Origin: Xestospongia bergquistia
Taxonomy: Eukaryota; Porifera; Demospongiae; Haplosclerida; Petrosiidae
DNA: 64,000 nucleotides
NCBI GenBank assembly: GCA_963965975.1
Contig: OZ014419.1
Span: 7,086,150-7,150,149, forward strand
Direction: 5' to 3'
Every line of letters starts with the position of its first letter. The first letter of the stretch is position 1. A program made the translations under genes and the position numbers. Under the pieces are notes generated by a model. That model ran no database searches and had not been told where the DNA came from. It was given only the letters and a program-made list of their open reading frames with translations. This document shows positions 1 through 12,729 of this stretch, in pieces.

Positions 1-1199
1 TATAAAGAAATGTTTAAAACAATGAAGGGGTGGTATCATCCTGAGGACATTTCTGTAAAGAGCACAAGACTATTACATCATCATCCTGGAGGTGATATGT
101 GTTACTATATTTAGAAGTTATCATTTTCTAAAAATAGCTTTTAAACTACTGACACAAAAAGCACAACTCTTAGGATATACTCCTCAAGTGAGTAATTTCA
201 AAAAACAATAATTTTTATTTTATAATTTAGCAATTACCTCAAATACCTCGTCAGCATTTTGGTCTAGTATCAGTTGGATTGACACTTGATTTTGTCAATT
301 ATTTTAATGGTAAATTATCAGAATATCTGTTACCATAACAACAATGTCTGGACGTTTCTAGAAAGAGGAGGGAAGATTGATGAATTGAAAGTTGAAAATA
401 AGAAGCAAAATATGATTCAAAAAAGTTTAAAGGAAAGACGAGAAATACTTCTAGGAAATAAACAAAAGGTTTTATAAACTAGACAAATTTGCTGTGTTAC
501 TATGGTAACCATTCATAGGTGGAAGCAGATTTACATTTATTAAAATCATCATGGCAGACAACAATGGAGACTGCTAGCAAACTGTGTGTAATGACTAACA
601 AATTAACTAAAGAGGTGGGGCTGCATTTACCGACCACACCCATTAATCAATTATCTTAACTGTAGGAAATATTAGATATCAATCTAATGGTTCCTACCGA
701 CAATACTCTTCATTCGCCAATAAACCACAAAGATGACTGCACCCACTATAAGTAATTCCCTTAATGAACTTTAAATTATCTTTTAAATTTGTTCATTAGA
801 TGTTATATTTGTGAGTGTTACCATGACAACCATCTCATGGTTCAATGTGATACATGCAGTAACAGATATCACATCACATGTCTTGATCCACCATTGACCA
901 GAGTACCCAAAAAGACGTCAAAATGTGGATGGTATGTAACCCTCTGCTACATCAATGTTCCATCATTCTCTAGGCAATGTAAAGACTGTTGTTTTGATAG
1001 TGAGGATGAACTCAAACCATCTGTTGCTGAGGACTATGAACCTAAGTCACGTTTTGGTCGCAAACTCAATCATCCTCGCTTAACAAGCTGGGGCTTGTCC
1101 TCAGTAAGCACTTACAAACCAGTTAAACCAGTTTTACAAGTTATGTTTACAGGATTTTATTATTAGGAGTGGAAGAAAAAGAAAAAGAAAGAGAAATAA
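1..1199 (+). CDS. PHF14: PHD finger protein 14, 3' part (5' truncated by window)
   Basis: Chromatin reader, probably nuclear. Only the C-terminal exons are present; the gene enters from the left edge. A spliced reading gives exons near 1-91, 231-309, 361-467, 532-616, 665-751, 801-929, 975-1103 and 1167-1199, with introns of about 45-140 bp. The second exon encodes IPRQHFGLVSVGLTLDF, a PHF14-type segment. A PHD finger follows at 801-1000: C-x2-C, then CDTC, H-x2-C and the family signature LDPPLTRVPKKT, closing with CKDC. It continues into FGRKLNHPRLTSWGL and ends in a lysine-rich tail with a TAA stop. I place the last intron at 1104-1166 (63 bp, donor GTAAGC) rather than accept a 27-bp intron. 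AATAAATAA directly after the stop may serve as poly(A) signal. Tail-to-tail with RFC4. Confidence 0.8.
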
Positions 1200-1306
1200 T
1201 AAATAACATTTTTATTTATTTCATAAAATGAAATATTTATTATTAGGAGTAAGTTTGTGTCATCAAAGATGACCTTATGTTTTGATATGTGACCTTCTTA
1301 TTGTTG

Positions 1307-3236
1307 TCATGTGACCTGACAGAATTGTGTCATAATAACACTACACAAATCTAATAACTGAAGTAGTTCATCTGCTCCATCTGTCAATTGTTTGTCAACG
1401 AGCTAGTTATTAAGGGGTTAATAATTAATTAACAAGGAGGAGCTCACCCCTAATCTCTCACAAATTACAGACTTTTGAATATCGCTGAGCTCGGCATGAA
1501 TTACAATAACATCATGGATCTGAGAACAATAATATTTTAAGCACTTTAAAATAAACAGTTTTCCTACATGTATTGATAATATTGTTCCCCCTATGTACCT
1601 ACTTTGCTAGTATGATAATGTTGCTCCCCCTATGTACCTACTTTGCTAGTAAAGTGGTAACATAGTAACAGAGCATTACAGTATAATAGTACTACCATAG
1701 TACTTAACCTTATAATATATTCATTATAGGATACCATATATTTGTACTTGCTATTGGTCTTTATTGTATAATATACCTGACTGATAATCTGTACAGCTGA
1801 GAATCCCTCTGCAATGAGACTCTAAATAGTACCAGTAACACAAACTAGTTTAACTGGTTAGAACAGTTACCTTGACAGCTTTATCTAACTGGTCATATGA
1901 ATTTGATTGACATACTTTTAATAAAGATTCTATAACAGCTGCTGGAACAACCTAGTAGGGATGAACTAATTTTGGTTAATACAGGGGCATACCCCAGCTA
2001 TTTCAATAATGTCATCATCTCTTAGTACATCAGTCCCTCTCAAATGTTGTCCACTTTGAAGAAAAGTAATGGCCTAATATATTGAAGTGGGAGTTACTGT
2101 GTTAAGAGACATGCCTACCTTTCTCATATCACCTTCAGACGTTTCAATAATAGCATCAATAGTCTATTAATTACACTGAGTGGGTGTATTTTGTCTGGGA
2201 GCTACATTACCTTATCAGTATATTTGACATGTTCCTGTACACAGATATACTCAAGTCGTGTCTTCATACTTTCAGTAGAGAGAGGCTTGAAACGAAACTT
2301 TGAACATCTTGATGTTAATGGTTCAATAATACGACTTATATAGTTACATATTAAACAAAATCGCGTTGTCTTCGACTCTTTCTCCATTGTACGACGTAGT
2401 GCTGCCTAATGATATATGGAAGAATAGTGAAGACATAATAGATTGATAGGGAGGACACAATGGATGGACAGAGACGAGAGACAATAGATGAATGAACAGA
2501 CCAAAAGGATTAATGAACCATACGATTATTCTTATGAAGTTCACTCACTTGCGCACTATTTGTCATGGAGTCTGCTTCATCTAAGATTACAATTTTAAAT
2601 GGTGGACAAGGTTTACCACTATAAGAACACATGATATACACATGAAGATCATGTGATCAGTAACGTACTCAGGTCTACTTGCAGATACAGCTTGTTTGGC
2701 AAACGTCTTCACTTTTTCTCGAACAACCTACAAATAGAACAAAGTTAAAGTTAGAAAATGGACCAATTTACCTGAATCCCACGATCATCAGATGCATTTA
2801 ATTCTAATACTCTACTTTTTATTAAGTCAGCACTGAAAGAGATCACACACAAAGGACTCATTAATTAATTGCTTACCCATATAGTTCTCTAGCTACTGCT
2901 AATATTGCTGATGTCTTTCCAGTCCCCGGAGGTCCATAAAACAGCAAATTAGGAAGCTACAAACATATCCTGTTATAAAGTCAATGACAACTTACATCAG
3001 CTCCTGACAAAGCCTTCTTTAACACACTCACAACTTCTTCTTGATGCACAACATCATCTACAACTCGTGGTCGACTGAAGAGTAAGTATATAAATATTGA
3101 ATACGTATATTACGTCATACTATTTTTCGACCCAAGGTATGTTTCTCTTCTCAGAAGTTGGTTTTTGCTGAGCTGTTTTGTTTGTTTTATCTCCAGCTTT
3201 GGTTCTACTGACTCGCCCTTGAAGAAAAGCATCCAT
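1307..3236 (-). CDS. RFC4: Replication factor C subunit 4 (clamp loader ATPase)
   Basis: Small subunit of the RFC complex that loads PCNA at primer-template junctions in the nucleus. The start [15 protein letters not shown] and the PWVEK segment match RFC4. Walker A GPPGTGKT lies in the exon near 2880-2955, and Walker [11 protein letters not shown] near 2557-2590. The sensor/arginine-finger exon (2214-2390) reads [16 protein letters not shown] followed by the [10 protein letters not shown] box. The C-terminal exons encode [18 protein letters not shown] (about 1450-1515) and then [18 protein letters not shown], ending at the TGA at 1307. The gene is split by many short introns; the intron near 1516-1850 is longer and holds a tandem duplication. 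The family is very conserved, so the call is secure, though some exon edges are approximate. Confidence 0.93.
1571..1650. repeat. 40-bp direct tandem duplication in RFC4 intron
   Basis: Two adjacent copies share the core CCCCCTATGTACCTACTTTG, followed by CTAGTA. The copies differ by only a few bases, so the duplication looks fairly recent. No function is suggested. Confidence 0.85.
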
Positions 3237-3571
3237 TATTTGACACGTGGTCTAAATTTAATTAAACTTAATAATAATCACTAATAATTATTATTAATAT
3301 TACTTGGGGAGTATTTAAATTTTCTATTGTGTAAATTTTGCTCCAACATATTCAATACAATCGATTCAACTTTGACTGCATGCAAAAATGTAATAAGATT
3401 ACATCATCTATATATACCTTAAATATAGTAACTTATGATTCATGTTACTATTTATGGAACAATATAATTCAGTACAAAAACAACGACAAGTGTATGCAAT
3501 ATTTATTGTTAACAAAGTAACAAAACATTTATGTTTCATAAAATAAATTAAACCAGCGCAAAGAACTGATG
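3237..3571. other. Spacer between two minus-strand genes
   Basis: AT-rich spacer upstream of RFC4 and downstream of the cyclase gene. It presumably holds the RFC4 promoter and the cyclase 3' UTR. I see no coding exon or RNA gene here. Confidence 0.5.
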
Positions 3572-6500
3572 TTACATTATTAAACATTTAAGACGATGAT
3601 GACGTTTACGTTTTGGTAATGCAGGATCATCTTGGTCGAGTGTGGGAGGTCCTCCACTAAAGGAAGAATGAAGAGGAGATATTTGATTAGTCTTAGCTGA
3701 AGAGGGAGGGGTATTAGAATTTGATGGTATTACAAAGATTGGGGAATTTTCAGTCAAATAATAAGAATTATTACTGCTAACAGACATCTTCTTGTCTTGA
3801 GTTGATAGTTTTCTTTGCTCAAGAAGACTAGAGTTAGATGTCTTGGCCTCAATTTGAGGGTTAGAACCGACTTTGTACAAGGTTACAAAAGATTCATTAG
3901 CTCGGCTTCTGACAGGTAATCCTATTCCAGTAATTTCAATATGATTTCTATCATCAGTCAACTCAGATTCAGGAGGCATTATAATTTTTGGTTCTTCTCC
4001 AGGTTGAAGAGGTTCAACAAAATATGTCAACTGCTTATCAGGAAGACCTTTGATCTCAATTTTACCTCTACATTGAAATTTCAAAGGTTTATTCTTGATT
4101 TTTCTGTATAAGAAGATATTATAACTAATAAATGTTATAAGATATAACTTACGTAAAAGTGGACGAACTGATATGTATGTTACCAGGTTGTCCATGAGAT
4201 TCCATTCTACTAGCAACATTCACTGTATCTCCAAAGAGGCAATAACGAGGCATTAATGTTCCTACAACTCCAGCCATTACAGCTCCTGAGTGTATCCCAA
4301 TTCGTATCTATAAGACAATTAAGAGGTAATAATGACAAACTGTCCGTAGATTGTAACAAAGTTGTGTGTAGTTATAAACCATAGTTAAAGCTAACTCATT
4401 TATTATGATAGTAGCATGTACTGATCTAATATTCATAGTAAGTGAACAAGTCATGCATATATCATAACATTCCTACTATTTCCTCTGAGATAATCAAAGG
4501 ATGCATTTTAATAACATAGTTCCATTCATTTAACTCACATTAAGTGGTTTGCTGTCTGTTGGACGAACAATTCTTTGAGCTGACTCTCTCATTTTGAAGG
4601 AGAACTGAGTCACGGCATAAGCATGATCTTCAGCTGTGTCAAGAATACCAGCAGCTACCATATATGCATCTCCTATTGTTTCTACCTATAGTAGATTGGT
4701 AGTCATATGAATTTAGAGTAATGGTTTAAAGGAATACCTTATATACTTTGCATTCTTCAATATCTTTGTCAAACATAGTATAAAGCTCATTTAACATGCT
4801 AACAACTTTGAGTGGATGACATTGGCTACATATAGTTGTAAATCCTTCAATATCACTAAATAAGATAGAAACTTCAGGATGATATGTAGCTGATGTTCCT
4901 TCCCCTGTCTTGAGTTGTTGAGCTATAATTCGAGGTAGCATAGCGTGTAATAAGTTATCAGCACGCTCTCTTTCTGATTGAACACGTGATTTCTCTTCTT
5001 CTAACCGCTGTTTCATTATTTCAAGTTGCTTGGCTGTGTTCATTTCAGCACGTAATTGATGGTTGAGTAATATCAGTTCACGTGTCACATCATGAATTGG
5101 AATATCACTAAGATACAGTCCTTGCACTTCAAGTTCTTTGATACTTTGGACACGAGGTGAGGCTAAAAACAAAATGGGAGCTGCTTGATTGGAAGATGTA
5201 GGAATCATTTGCCCACGAAACTGAAGCGTTTCTCCACTAGCTACAGCTTTGACAGGAGTAGCAATGCGAGTGGTTTGAAGAACAAACTCATTATGTGCCC
5301 TAGACTTAATATGTTGGTAGGTACATGCAGGAATGGCTGGTCGCTCAACTGTAAAGTATTCTGTTAACTTGGATTGGTTAGCTATGGCATTGGGGAATAA
5401 GCGACTAAGGGACACGCCCATATATTTGATAGTAAGATCTTTGTCAAAAATGAGATGGAAAGGGAATAGAGAACGAAAGAGATGAGCATTGATAGGCCAG
5501 TCATCAGTTTGAATAAATATGCTACCACGTCTGGATGCTCCTGGAGTCATAGAGAGGTGGGGGAGAATAGGCAGAGGTGGAGCAAAACGAGGGTTTAAAA
5601 GATCAACAATTTGCTTTCTTATATCAGCTACTTTTTCTTCGCGAGGAAGATCCACTTCTGGTTCATCAATCCTTTGTTCTTCTTTTTCGTCTTCTTCTAT
5701 TATCTCAGATTTAGAACGATTTTCAGCTTTTGCTTGAGCAAATGGGCAAGAATCTTGATGTAAAGTTAAACCTGATGGAGGTACTTGTATTGATGGCGGC
5801 TCTACTTCAAAAACAACATTGAGATTACTGCTGTTTCTGTTTGATGATGGTTGCTGAATAAGCGCTGGAAGAATCATATTTGCTCTCTCACCTTGTAATC
5901 CTAGGAAACAAATACAGCTGTCAAATCATTTCCTCTTTTGTTACACACTTATTTTAATTTGTCACACTACACAAACTACTATGATTTCTGATTATACCTT
6001 ATGACAACATGATATAATGAGCTGTTTAGATATGTACTAGAATCAAGTGTCTGGTTTCACTAGAAAGGTATGTTATTCATTATAAACATCTAAAGGAGTG
6101 TCCAGACTATAAGGTACCAAATTAATATATGACACTAGGGACAATTACGTTAACACAGAGATAATTTAAAGTTGATATGTATGATATAGAGAACTTACTT
6201 TCCAACCAAGTGGGATCTGTTTGACTCTTTTCATCAACAGTAATTTCAAAAACATAGTGATAACATAATCGAACTCCTTCTAACTTTTCATCTAAAATAA
6301 GTTTTATGCAAACATCCAGTTGATAGAACTCCTTAGCAACAGCTCTAATGATACCGATAACAATGGAATGTAACCCTTTTCGATGAGAATAGTAATGCAA
6401 ATGGAGGCCATTCTCTATTTTCTCGCATTGGAAGGAAGGAGCTTGCATTTCCAGGTAAGCGGTTGATAAGTGACTGTGTAGAGAATCTAAATTGACCAAG

Positions 6501-7540
6501 AAGCCAAAGAGATTATGCCCAAGAGTACGTAACATGTAACTATGACCAGAAACTTTGGTCTTTTCAAAGAAATGCCCTCCGAAACTTTCCATTATTTTAT
6601 CCATTGGAAGATCTACAAATGAGGAACAAAAATTCTACAAAGTACCATAGAAAATAACTATTATAAATTGTATAATTAAGTAAAACACAGCTTAGAGACT
6701 TCAGTACATTAGTAACATGATATCATATGTATTTTCAAACAACATATCAGTATTAACGTGAACATATTTTATTTAAGAGGACTCATTTCCCCTCAAGCTA
6801 TCAATATGACAGACAATATGTGTCTATGAATAAACTAATGACATCTTATTAGATGAATATAATTCTCAGTGGTATTACTGAGAGGAAGGTTGAGTCATCC
6901 ATCTATTATTTTACTTAGTAATCACTCAGTTTTTCATCCATCTTACCTAGTATTTCAGTTGCAGCCTCAACAATCTTGCCTAAGATGTCTTCATCATACG
7001 TTTGATAGTTCATGAACTCAGCTTCCTGTACTCCAGCTTTTTTGCTGCAGACATAATGACATAGAACATAAAAAATTATGCAGTGATCTATGGAGATTAT
7101 TGCTTGTACCGTTGTACGTAATATACTTGCTCTAGTAATTATAGGGTATTTTCTTTAATAACAAGCTATCCTAGTCTGTACATATTTTGAAAAGTGATAT
7201 AGGCTAAAATATACTATAGTATTATAAGGTAAACTATTAAACGTTCCTATTGTAGTCTTCCTACTATAATTTTGATAAGTTATAATCACAAACTGAAGCC
7301 AAATTTTTACAATGTAATTCATAAAATAAAATAAATAAAATTTGTACAAAACATTTATCACACTAGGGGAGACAGATATGTTGAAAAGTTTTATTGGCAG
7401 CTCACCAAATTTTCTTCCATATTGTGTCATCACCTTTGCAAATTTTATTAATGACAAGAGATTGCAATGCACTATAGATTAGTCCATACTACAAGAGAAA
7501 GAGATAGCAAGGATGCAATACGGTAGTGTATAAGTACCAT
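3572..7540 (-). CDS. GUCY1B2: Soluble guanylate cyclase, beta2-type, with H-NOX heme domain and CaaX box
   Basis: NO-responsive cyclase converting GTP to cGMP. The one-codon first exon (ATG at 7538-7540) splices to TATGGACTA, giving [16 protein letters not shown], an H-NOX start. The H-NOX domain continues through exons near 6950-7050 and 6200-6613. It keeps the proximal histidine context [12 protein letters not shown] and the heme-propionate Y-x-S-x-R motif (YYSHRKG). The HNOBA domain (about 5350-5530) and a coiled coil follow. The class III catalytic domain is complete: FSDIEGFT and GDAYMVA supply both metal aspartates, and [17 protein letters not shown] supplies the catalytic Asn and Arg. 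After the cyclase domain comes a long tail ending [13 protein letters not shown], a polybasic region plus CaaX box. Vertebrate beta2 also carries a prenylation motif, which supports beta2 rather than beta1. Divergent from WDR44. Confidence 0.9.
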
Positions 7541-7860
7541 TTCGTATTCTAGCAACTCAGACTTTGCTGAGATCACTGATAGTTCTAATGGAAAGAACAA
7601 CTAACATATAACTAAAGCTTAGAGTAATCACTTACCAAGTTAATGAGAGGGGCTATAATAAAAGGCGCAAAAGAACTCTATCTGATTGTAGTACAGAAAA
7701 CAACAAAAGAACGTGTAGCTTTAGCTCGTCCAATTGCCCACAAGCCTACAAATACGATAAAAACTGGAAGCCGTACAATGATCACCAAGGCAAACGTAAT
7801 TAGGGAAGTATTTTTTAACCCTTTGTACCCTTGCTCAGAAGTAGGTCTTCCTTTGTGGAC
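7541..7860. promoter_or_regulatory. Shared head-to-head upstream region, GUCY1B2 / WDR44
   Basis: A 320-bp gap separates two divergent start codons, so it must contain both 5' UTRs and promoters. An open frame from 7643 reads through most of it but has no family match, and its ATG is not in frame with the WDR44 start at 7861. No TATA box is evident. Confidence 0.5.
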
Positions 7861-10800
7861 ATGGCTACTAAAAGATTAGGAGATGATAGCTCAGATTCAG
7901 AGCCTTATTTTAGCGCAGAAGATGACGAGCCTTCGACGATAGCAGCAAGGTAGTTCATATTAATGCAAGTGATTGTACACTGTTGTATTAATGGGTATAG
8001 TAGTTTATTGTAAATAATTAGTGATTAATTAAGGAGCCTGTTTCAAACTTGGATATTTTATTAATTATTTTTACTAGTGAAAGAAAAAAAGAATTGTCAA
8101 ATGTCAAATCTGATAAAAAACGAGATCGCTCTCCTAAAGTGGGTGTGGCCACTTCAGAGGCTGAGACTGGAATCCAAGAACAGGATCAGACAACACCAAA
8201 GGAAGAAGAAAGGCCCATACCACCTCCACGACGTAAGAGAAAAGGTCGCAGTCTACTTGTAAAACAATCTTCAGCTGAAGAGGTGACTTGTTAGCTTATT
8301 TATATATCCATTTTACTAACATTACATCCAGTTATCTTTTCATGTGTCCATTCATTCATTTCATGCATCCATAGGTTACTACAATAGTAGATGCTCTTGT
8401 TATAGAGGAGAAACGAAGAGCAAACACACTTTCGTGGCCTCGAGGGGAACGCCCACATGCTCAAGATGACGAGAAATCATCATCAGAACCATCAGACATT
8501 GTTAAACTAACATCACGTTTGAAGTCCACTCCATCAGTGTCTATTGAACCTAATACAAATCTAGAATTAACGGAAGAGTTACTGGAACAAGAACAACAGC
8601 AAGTAGAAACATTTGATGGGTATTTTTCAAAAGCTGTTGGTTCTAGTAGTATGGGAGAACGTGTTATTATTCATTCTGATGAAGAGAGTGTTGAAGATTT
8701 ACTTTTTATTGACAGTAATGATGAGAGAGAAGATACAGATGGAAAAGAAACAGCAGAAAGTACGGCCACTAAAACTGAACCGTCTGATAATGTAAGTTAT
8801 GAATTATAATATCATATGTCCGTTGCAAATGGTTTCAATGAAGCTAATGTTTTGTTTAACACACCCACACACTATTGTCTTACTAATTGCTTTTTTTAAT
8901 TGTCACATTTAATTTTAATCTTAGCAAATTCTTGAAGGGATACTGATAAAGAATCTAGACACAGGTGAAAGATTTCCACTGAGTTTAGCAGAAGTACGTA
9001 TACCTCAAGGCTGGAATAATCCTGTTGATAGCTATTGTCAACAGTTATCAGCTACTGGTCTAGAAAGGTGAAGAAATAAGTTAAAGGAAATGATCATTTT
9101 TTATATATTTATTGTCTCAGTTGGGAAGGTGAATTAGCTGATTATCAAGATGGACAACATGATTTAGAGGGTGGAGCTGGTCCTCGGAAAACAAAGTATT
9201 AAATGACATCATAATGACATCATGGTGTATTACTTAATTAGAAAGAAGAGATTTAAAAAGTTGTTTGTGAAAGGACGAGAGAGAAAGCATAAAGGAGATG
9301 GACGACCTCTATCCTCTGGATCTGATGATGAGGGATCACCAGAACATGATCAAAACACTGTAAAAGTAAACAAATGGACACATGGAATTATAAATGGATG
9401 CATACTTGTAATATACTGGACAAATAACGTAACATTGTTTAATGGATGGATGTATTGATAAAATAGTAAATTGATGACCAGTTAATACGATTATTGTAAC
9501 CACAAGTTATTTTTTGTTTACAGTATAAACCGGCATCTCACCACAAAGGAAGTTTAGATTTTGAGAAAGTTCGATTAAAACAGGAACTAAGCCACACTCA
9601 GGGACGAGAAGCAGTGAGCTAATGATATAATGTTGTTTACTATAGTAACATGCATTATTTTAGAGGGCTGTTTGGGTAATGGAGTTTTCAATATGTGGTC
9701 GCCTGTTGGCAACAGCTGGTCAAGATAGTATTGTGGTGTGTAGCAATATTATGTATTCTTTACACATTATAATAATACATGTATTATAATAATACAATAC
9801 ATGTATTATCATAATACATGTATTATTATAATACATGTATTATTATAATACATGTACTATTATAATACATGTATTATAATAGTACATGTATTATAATAAT
9901 ACATGTATTATTATAATACATGTATTATTATAATACATGTACTATTATAATACATGTATTATTATAATACATGTATTATAATAGTATTATTTAAACTAAA
10001 TCATTGTATTGTATTCTCAGAGAGTGTGGGTCTTGCGTAATGCTTATCAGTTTTTTCATGAGTTACAATCAAAGTATGCTAGACTTGGTAAGTCGTTAAT
10101 ATCATTAACTGACTAATTGGCCTGTCTCTTTCGTTAGGAGTTCATTCCAGTGCTGATAGTCTCAATGAAAGGTCTAGTGTTACTAGTAGCCAGAGTTCAG
10201 ATCATGTATGGTGTATATAATATTAAGTACATTTACAATATGTTTGTTTATCAGGATGAAGACCCCAAGACCTCTAAACCATTTTTGGAACAACCTTTAT
10301 GCACTTATACTGGACATACAGCTGATGTATTGGACTTGTCATGGTCTAAAGTGAGCATTAATTAGAAACACTTCACATTATTTGATTTTAATTGTAGAAT
10401 TTTTTCTTATTATCGTCTTCAATGGACAAAACTGTTCGGTGAGTGTTACTATAAATAACATACCTTAATAATGATATTCATTGCAGATTGTGGCACATAT
10501 CCCGCAAGGAGTGTCTTTGTTGTTTTCAGCATGTGGACTTTGTGACTGCTATCGCTTTTCATCCAAGAGTGAGTAATACTATAATAGACAAATAAATAGA
10601 CAATGACATCATAATGACAATTATCAAAAAACATCTTTATTATTACATTAGGATGATCGATATTTTTTGAGTGGATCACTTGATGGTAAACTTAGATTAT
10701 GGAATATTCCTGATAAGAAAGTAGCTCTCTGGAATGAAGTGGAGGGAGTTGGTAAGTTATACTGAATGTTCTCTCTCTCTCGTCTTTTATCTCATTCTAG

Positions 10801-12469
10801 GATCTCATCTAATAACAGCTGCTAATTTTTGTAACAATGGTAAGCTTGCTGTTGCTGGTACATATGATGGACGATGTATCTTCTATGAGACAGAGGTAAT
10901 AATATAATAATACAATAGATATATTATGTAATAATATAATAAGACAATAGATAATAATATAATAATACAATAGATATATTATGTAATAATATAATAAGAC
11001 AATAGATAATATAATAATACAATAGATATATTATGTAATAATATAATAAGACAATAGATATTATTATGTAATAATATAATAAGACAATAGATAATAATAT
11101 AATAATACAATAGATATTATTATGTAATAATATAATGAGACAATAGATATATTATGTAATAATATAATAAGACAATAGATATATATTATGTTTTATAGCA
11201 TTTAAAATACCACACACAAATACATGTAAGATCTCGTCATGGGAAGAATAGAGGAAGAAAAATTAGTGGAATTGATCCCTTACCTGGCGAAGATAAGGTA
11301 AGATAAGAGAGAGTGAGAAATGTTAGGGAGAGAGTGGAGTTGATGTAGTGTTTTTTGTGTAGATATTGGTGACATCAAATGACTCTCGTATTCGTTTATA
11401 TAATTTACGTGACCACTCCCTCACTTGTAAATATAAAGGATGTACTAATAGTAGTAGTCAAATAAAAGCTAGTTTTAGGTAAGTCATCCATCCATTCATC
11501 CATTTAACTGTACATCCATTCTATCCATTCATCCATTTAACTGTACATCCATTCTATCCATTCATCCATTTAACTGTACATCCATTCTATCCATTCATCC
11601 ATTTAACTGTACATCCATTCTATCCATTCATCCATTTAATTGTACATCCATTCTATCCATTCATCCATTTAATTGTACATCCATTCTATCCATTCATCCA
11701 TTTAACTGTACATCCATATATCCATTCATCCATTTAACTGTACATCCATTCTATCCATTCATCCATTTAACTGTACATCCATTCTATCCATTCATCCATT
11801 TAATTGTACATCCATTCTATCCATTCATCCATTTAACTGTACATCCATTCTATCCATTCATCCATATAACTGTACATCCATTCTATCCATTCATCCATTT
11901 AACTGTACATCCATTCTATCCATTCATCCATTTAACTGTACATCCATTCTATCCATTCATCCATTTAACTGTACATCCATATATCCATTCATCCATTTAA
12001 CTGTACATCCATTCTATCCATTCATCCATATAACTGTACATCCATATATCCATTCATCTATTATCTATCCATGTAACCTATTCATCCATTCATTTGTCTA
12101 TCGATCCATTCATCTATCGTCCATTTATTTATTCATCCATTTTAGCCGTGATGGACAGTACTTAATAAGTGGTTCTGAAGACAATTATATATATGTTTGG
12201 AAAACTCATCATGATTTTAGTAAACTCTCTTCAGCTCGTAGAGATAGAAACGATTATTACGAGAGCTTTACTGGTAAGATGTAGTCACATGACAATCACA
12301 TGATAATCATATGTTTGATATAGCTCATAGTGCACCAGTAACTGCAGTCTGCTTTGCACCAGTACCTGGTATTACAGTAGACGAGGGTTTACGAGATATT
12401 GGGGAGGTAGTTGTGGCAGGAGATTACAAGGGGCAAATTAAAGTTTATGTAACTTCTGAAGTTTTATAA
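7861..12469 (+). CDS. WDR44: WD repeat protein 44 (Rab11 effector)
   Basis: WDR44 (rabphilin-11) binds Rab11 and VAP proteins at endosome-ER contacts. I start at MATKRLGDDSSDSEPYFSAE because it matches the acidic WDR44 N-terminus. Disordered proline/acidic exons follow (8076-8294, 8375-8793), then exons near 8923-9070, 9120-9200 and 9240-9370 containing the conserved segment KKRFKKLFVKGRERKHKGDG. The WD propeller begins at AVWVMEFSICGRLLATAGQD (about 9660-9735). Blades continue with TGHTADVLDLSWS, LSSSMDKTVRLWH, FLSGSLDGKLRLWNI, VTSNDSRIRLYNLRDHS and LISGSEDNYIYVWK. The last exon encodes APVTAVCFAPVPGI and ends VTSEVL. Three introns are swollen by satellite arrays. The N-terminal PYFSAED in an acidic context resembles a phospho-FFAT motif (inference). 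Confidence 0.92.
9767..9990. repeat. Palindromic AT-rich minisatellite in WDR44 intron
   Basis: About a dozen units of roughly 17-19 bp built on ATAATACATGTATTAT, which is itself palindromic around ACATGT. Copies alternate small variants (ATTATAAT versus ACTATTAT). Such an array could form cruciforms or RNA hairpins. It is intronic. Confidence 0.9.
10896..11186. repeat. AT-rich tandem array in WDR44 intron
   Basis: Irregular tandem array of units containing AATATAATAAGACAATAGAT and TATATTATGTAAT. Unit length varies because AT-rich segments are gained or lost. It fills the intron between two WD-repeat exons. Confidence 0.88.
11486..12070. repeat. 33-bp minisatellite (about 17 copies) in WDR44 intron
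   Basis: A 33-bp unit starting CCATTCATCCATTTAACTGT and continuing with ACATCCATTCTAT repeats about 17 times, with few substitutions (AACT/AATT, ATTT/ATAT). The unit is itself made of CCAT(T/C)(C/T)AT sub-repeats, and degenerate CCATTCAT repeats flank it to about 12140. Low divergence suggests recent expansion or homogenisation. Confidence 0.93.
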
Positions 12470-12729
12470 TTTATTGTCAATTTTTGTTGTCATTGGTGCT
12501 GTCCAGATCCTCAATTTCATTCATTACATTGTCTTTTTTAATACCTTTTGAGGTACAAATTATGAGCTCTCACTAAAAATTTATACAATGACGAATAATT
12601 AATTTTGATCACGTGATATTCCAGTCACATGAATAGCTCACGTTACTGTGCCCGACCTTAAGTGAAAGAGATTTATAGAGCTGTCTATTTCGTTAGAGAT
12701 CTTTCCAAGACACTCAAGAAAGAACAAAG

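Noticed and set aside
1140-1166. 27-bp intron at the PHF14 3' end
   Set aside because: Too short for splicing. A 63-bp intron from the GTAAGC donor at 1104 uses the same acceptor and keeps the frame.
7643-7879. Open frame of 78 codons just before WDR44
   Set aside because: Overlaps the WDR44 start in another frame and has no family character; better read as shared upstream region.
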